Shown here one piece after another: positions 5,753-7,315 of a stretch of DNA of 7,315 bases. This DNA is from Sulfurovum sp. (GTDB lineage: Bacteria; Campylobacterota; Campylobacteria; Campylobacterales; Sulfurovaceae), in NCBI GenBank assembly GCA_026985755.1, contig JALSPX010000256.1, positions 1 to 7,315 on the forward strand, read 5' to 3'. The position numbers and the translations under genes were made by a program. Position 1 is the first letter of the stretch, and each line of letters starts with the position of its first letter. The notes under the pieces were generated by a model. That model was given only the letters and a program-made list of their open reading frames with translations. It did no database searches and had not been told where the DNA came from.

Positions 5753-6619
5753 TTAGATAAATATTTCATCTAGTATTGTATTAATATACTCATTGGCTTT
5801 AAATGAGATAAGGTCTTGAGGCTGTTCTCCTGTACCTATATAAAAGATGGGCATCTTAAGTTCATCTGCTATACTTAATACCGCACCTCCCTTGGCTGTT
5901 CCGTCAAGTTTAGTTATTATTATACCATCAATTCCAATCATTTTGTCAAAAGCTTGTGCTTGGTTGATTGCTGAACTCCCTTGGGTACCATCTAAAATCA
6001 ACATCTTTCGGTGTGGTGCCCCTAAAAACGCTTTGTCTGCAACACGTATCATTTTTTTAAGTTCTTCACTTAGATTGGTTTGGGTGTGTAATCTTCCCGC
6101 AGTATCAATAATAACATGTTCATATCCTTTTGCTTTGGCTGATGCGATAGTATCAAAAACAACCGCAGAGGGATCATGCCCTTGTTGGGTCGCAACGATG
6201 GGAATATTAAGTTTACTTGCCCAGCGACTTAATTGCTCTATTGCTGCTGCACGAAATGTGTCCCCTGCACCAAGTATAACATTTTTTCCTGCTTGTTGGT
6301 ATCTGTATGCAAGTTTAGAGATAGTCGTCGTTTTTCCAGCACCATTCACACCTATAATCATTTCTACAAAAGGTTTTGCATCACTCTCTTTCCAATCTGC
6401 TTCGTATTGAAAAACAGTGATAAGAGAATTAAATGCTTGAATTCTAGTGATATTCTCAGGTAGTGTATGTAAAAGTTTTTCGACCAACGTATAGTTTACA
6501 TCTGCTTCAAGTAAAATATCTTCAAATTCATCTTTTGCGATAACTTTTTTTTTCGTTGGTGCGACCTCTTTAATCGCATCATTTGTTTTTCCTAAGACTT
6601 TTTTAAATAGATTAAACAT
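5753..6619 (-). CDS. ftsY: Signal recognition particle receptor FtsY
   Basis: FtsY is the membrane-associated SRP receptor. It docks the Ffh-4.5S RNA-ribosome complex and, by reciprocal GTP hydrolysis, hands nascent membrane proteins to the Sec translocon. The protein has 288 residues: a short N domain (1-80) and a G domain. The G domain shows GVNGAGKTT (90-98), DTFRAAA (120-126), DTAGR (172-176), TKLDGTAKGG (236-245) and a closing GTGEQ (262-266). The acidic A domain of E. coli FtsY is absent; a basic amphipathic N-terminus (FNLFKKVLGK) could bind lipid instead. The segment usually written DATTGQNA reads DGTQGSSA (210-217). I place the start at ATG 6619, with AAAGG 9 bases upstream. The upstream in-frame TTG at 6628 touches that Shine-Dalgarno and would leave no spacer. 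The gene begins 5 bases after the preceding lipoprotein gene, so coupling is likely. Confidence 0.96.
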   Translation of the reverse strand: MFNLFKKVLGKTNDAIKEVAPTKKKVIAKDEFEDILLEADVNYTLVEKLLHTLPENITRIQAFNSLITVFQYEADWKESDAKPFVEMIIGVNGAGKTTTISKLAYRYQQAGKNVILGAGDTFRAAAIEQLSRWASKLNIPIVATQQGHDPSAVVFDTIASAKAKGYEHVIIDTAGRLHTQTNLSEELKKMIRVADKAFLGAPHRKMLILDGTQGSSAINQAQAFDKMIGIDGIIITKLDGTAKGGAVLSIADELKMPIFYIGTGEQPQDLISFKANEYINTILDEIFI

Positions 6620-6624
6620 CGTTT

Positions 6625-7167
6625 TCAACCTTTACTTTTTAATATATTCTGTATAGAATGACGTAATATTTCAATAGGTATTTTACCCTCAAAATGGGTA
6701 TAATATCGATGGTTTTTGTACAGTATGATTAATGGTAATATATTGGATTTCTGTAAAAGAAGATATTGCTGTAATTGCTTAAAAAAAGCGCTATTATCAG
6801 GGTTTCCCGTATGATGAATAGGGATATGTTTAATCACTATATTTTGTTTAAATTGATTTTCTAGTTGTGTAAGCATTTTTATTTGGGTGTGAGCAATATT
6901 TTTTTTATCTTGAAAAAGGTGCACAATTAGTAGAGGTGTTTTGATCTCTTCAAAATGAAGACTACGTTGTTTGAGAGTTGCAGAATATTTGTTTGCTTCG
7001 TAGTCACTTAAAATATAGCTTTGAGGTACACTTTCATCATCGGAGTCATCTTTATTTATACGGTTCTTTTGTTTGTCATTACACGCAGTGAGTGCGTTGG
7101 CAATGAGTAGAATGAGACTAAAATGTACTACCAATAAGAAAAGTTGCTTGAATGATTGCTTTTGCAC
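6625..7167 (-). CDS. Thioredoxin-like lipoprotein lacking the CXXC motif (GTG start)
   Basis: With a GTG start at 7167 the protein has 180 residues. It begins with MQKQSFKQ, a hydrophobic helix and the lipobox LTAC, with the anchor cysteine at C29. This is a normal lipoprotein signal, whereas the longer frame from GTG 7218 would add 17 polar residues in front. The start has AAAGG with a 6-base spacer. The mature part has an acidic linker (DDSDDE, 40-45), then a thioredoxin-like pattern. This consists of a central strand PLLIVHLF (78-85), a helix, a strand NIVIKHIPI, and ILPLIILYKNHRYYTHFEG (143-161) in the position and style of the cis-Pro strand and final hairpin. C29 is the only cysteine, so no dithiol chemistry is possible. 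A thioredoxin-like lipoprotein gene next to ftsY is, as I recall, also found in Campylobacter. A chaperone-like or binding role is an inference. Confidence 0.75.
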   Translation of the reverse strand: MQKQSFKQLFLLVVHFSLILLIANALTACNDKQKNRINKDDSDDESVPQSYILSDYEANKYSATLKQRSLHFEEIKTPLLIVHLFQDKKNIAHTQIKMLTQLENQFKQNIVIKHIPIHHTGNPDNSAFFKQLQQYLLLQKSNILPLIILYKNHRYYTHFEGKIPIEILRHSIQNILKSKG

Positions 7168-7181
7168 AATATGCCTTTGGG

Positions 7182-7187
7182 TATAAT
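7182..7187 (+). promoter_or_regulatory. -10 box of the promoter for the right-edge gene
   Basis: The context CTTTGGGTATAATAG gives a perfect TATAAT preceded by a T/G stretch. The predicted start of transcription is near 7194, about 39 bases before the ATG at 7233. A TTGCAC at 7162-7167 is only 14 bases away and is a poor -35 candidate. Confidence 0.6.
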
Positions 7188-7200
7188 AGAATAGATTTTT

Positions 7201-7206
7201 ATTATA
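7201..7206 (-). promoter_or_regulatory. -10 box of the promoter for the lipoprotein-ftsY operon
   Basis: On the minus strand the sequence reads TTTAGCTATAATAAAAATC, a perfect TATAAT. Transcription would start near 7194, leaving a leader of about 27 bases to the GTG at 7167 that includes its Shine-Dalgarno (7178-7174). This box lies inside the discarded upstream extension of the lipoprotein frame and supports the shorter start. Confidence 0.55.
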
Positions 7207-7232
7207 GCTAAAGGGCACTTAGGGATATCATG

Positions 7233-7315
7233 ATGGTAAATAAAAAAAGTTTTAGACAACAGAGTCTTACAGTACTTTCAAATGAGATAAAACATGCTTA
7301 TATTAAAGACAAACG
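7233..7315 (+). CDS. Probable 5-formyltetrahydrofolate cyclo-ligase, N-terminal fragment
   Basis: Only the first 27 residues are in the window, MVNKKSFRQQSLTVLSNEIK and seven more, open to the window edge. The K-x-x-FR-x-x-x-L beginning followed by a lysine-rich helix resembles the start of 5-formyltetrahydrofolate cyclo-ligase, which uses ATP to turn 5-formyl-THF into 5,10-methenyl-THF. Position supports this: as I recall, a gene of this family adjoins the ftsY-lipoprotein pair in Campylobacter, often with ribonuclease Y beyond. Two ATGs are adjacent (7230 and 7233). The AGGGA at 7221-7225 is 7 bases from the second and 4 from the first, so I prefer 7233. The product call rests on a short fragment and synteny. 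Confidence 0.5.
   Translation, partial: MVNKKSFRQQSLTVLSNEIKHAYIKDK

Noticed and set aside
5847..6410. Plus-strand open frame of 187 codons inside ftsY
   Set aside because: It is the antisense shadow of the FtsY GTPase domain, with no recognisable domain or ribosome binding site.
6617..6628. TTG at 6628 as the ftsY start, giving a 4-base overlap with the upstream gene
   Set aside because: The Shine-Dalgarno AAAGG directly abuts this TTG with no spacer, while the ATG at 6619 has a 9-base spacer.
1..7315. Mobile elements, CRISPR repeats, tRNA or rRNA genes, riboswitches
   Set aside because: No transposase or integrase coding, no spaced direct repeats, no cloverleaf or rRNA-like stretch was seen, and gene packing leaves only short intergenic gaps.

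Overview
The window is AT-rich and densely coded. It looks like chromosomal housekeeping DNA from a Campylobacterota (epsilonproteobacterial) organism, probably a Sulfurovum- or Sulfurimonas-like genus. The evidence is the protein character (an FtsY reduced to its NG domain, lysine-rich AT-biased proteins), isolated TATAAT -10 boxes without clear -35 boxes, and gene order. As I recall, radA, ftsY, a thioredoxin-like lipoprotein gene and a formyltetrahydrofolate cyclo-ligase gene are neighbours in Campylobacter jejuni. The genus is an inference; no 16S or other decisive marker is present.

Layout from left to right. Positions 2-2039 (+) hold the 3' part of a TolC-family outer-membrane efflux gene, which overlaps by 11 bases a MidA/NDUFAF7-type methyltransferase gene. 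Positions 2043-4300 (-) hold radA, then acpS, then a small lipoprotein gene of unknown function that appears to have its own promoter. Positions 4437-5117 (+) hold a plsC-type acyltransferase gene. Positions 5114-7167 (-) hold a compact operon: a thioredoxin-like lipoprotein without CXXC, ftsY, and an unknown two-helix membrane protein. At the right edge (7233 onward, +) is the start of a gene that is probably 5-formyltetrahydrofolate cyclo-ligase.

Three starts should be moved from the longest open frame. The acyltransferase should start at TTG 4437 rather than TTG 4371, ftsY at ATG 6619 rather than TTG 6628, and the thioredoxin-like lipoprotein at GTG 7167 rather than GTG 7218. Each corrected start has a Shine-Dalgarno at normal spacing. 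In two cases a good -10 box lies inside the discarded extension.

Functionally the window mixes envelope work (TolC, two lipoproteins, PlsC, FtsY membrane targeting, AcpS for acyl carrier protein), recombination (RadA) and probable folate and respiratory-complex maintenance (cyclo-ligase, MidA). I see no mobile element, CRISPR array, tRNA or rRNA, and no clear new multi-gene system. The points most worth following are the head-on promoter pair at 7182-7206, the cysteine-less thioredoxin-like lipoprotein next to ftsY, the unknown membrane protein in the ftsY operon, and the perfect palindrome between radA and plsC.
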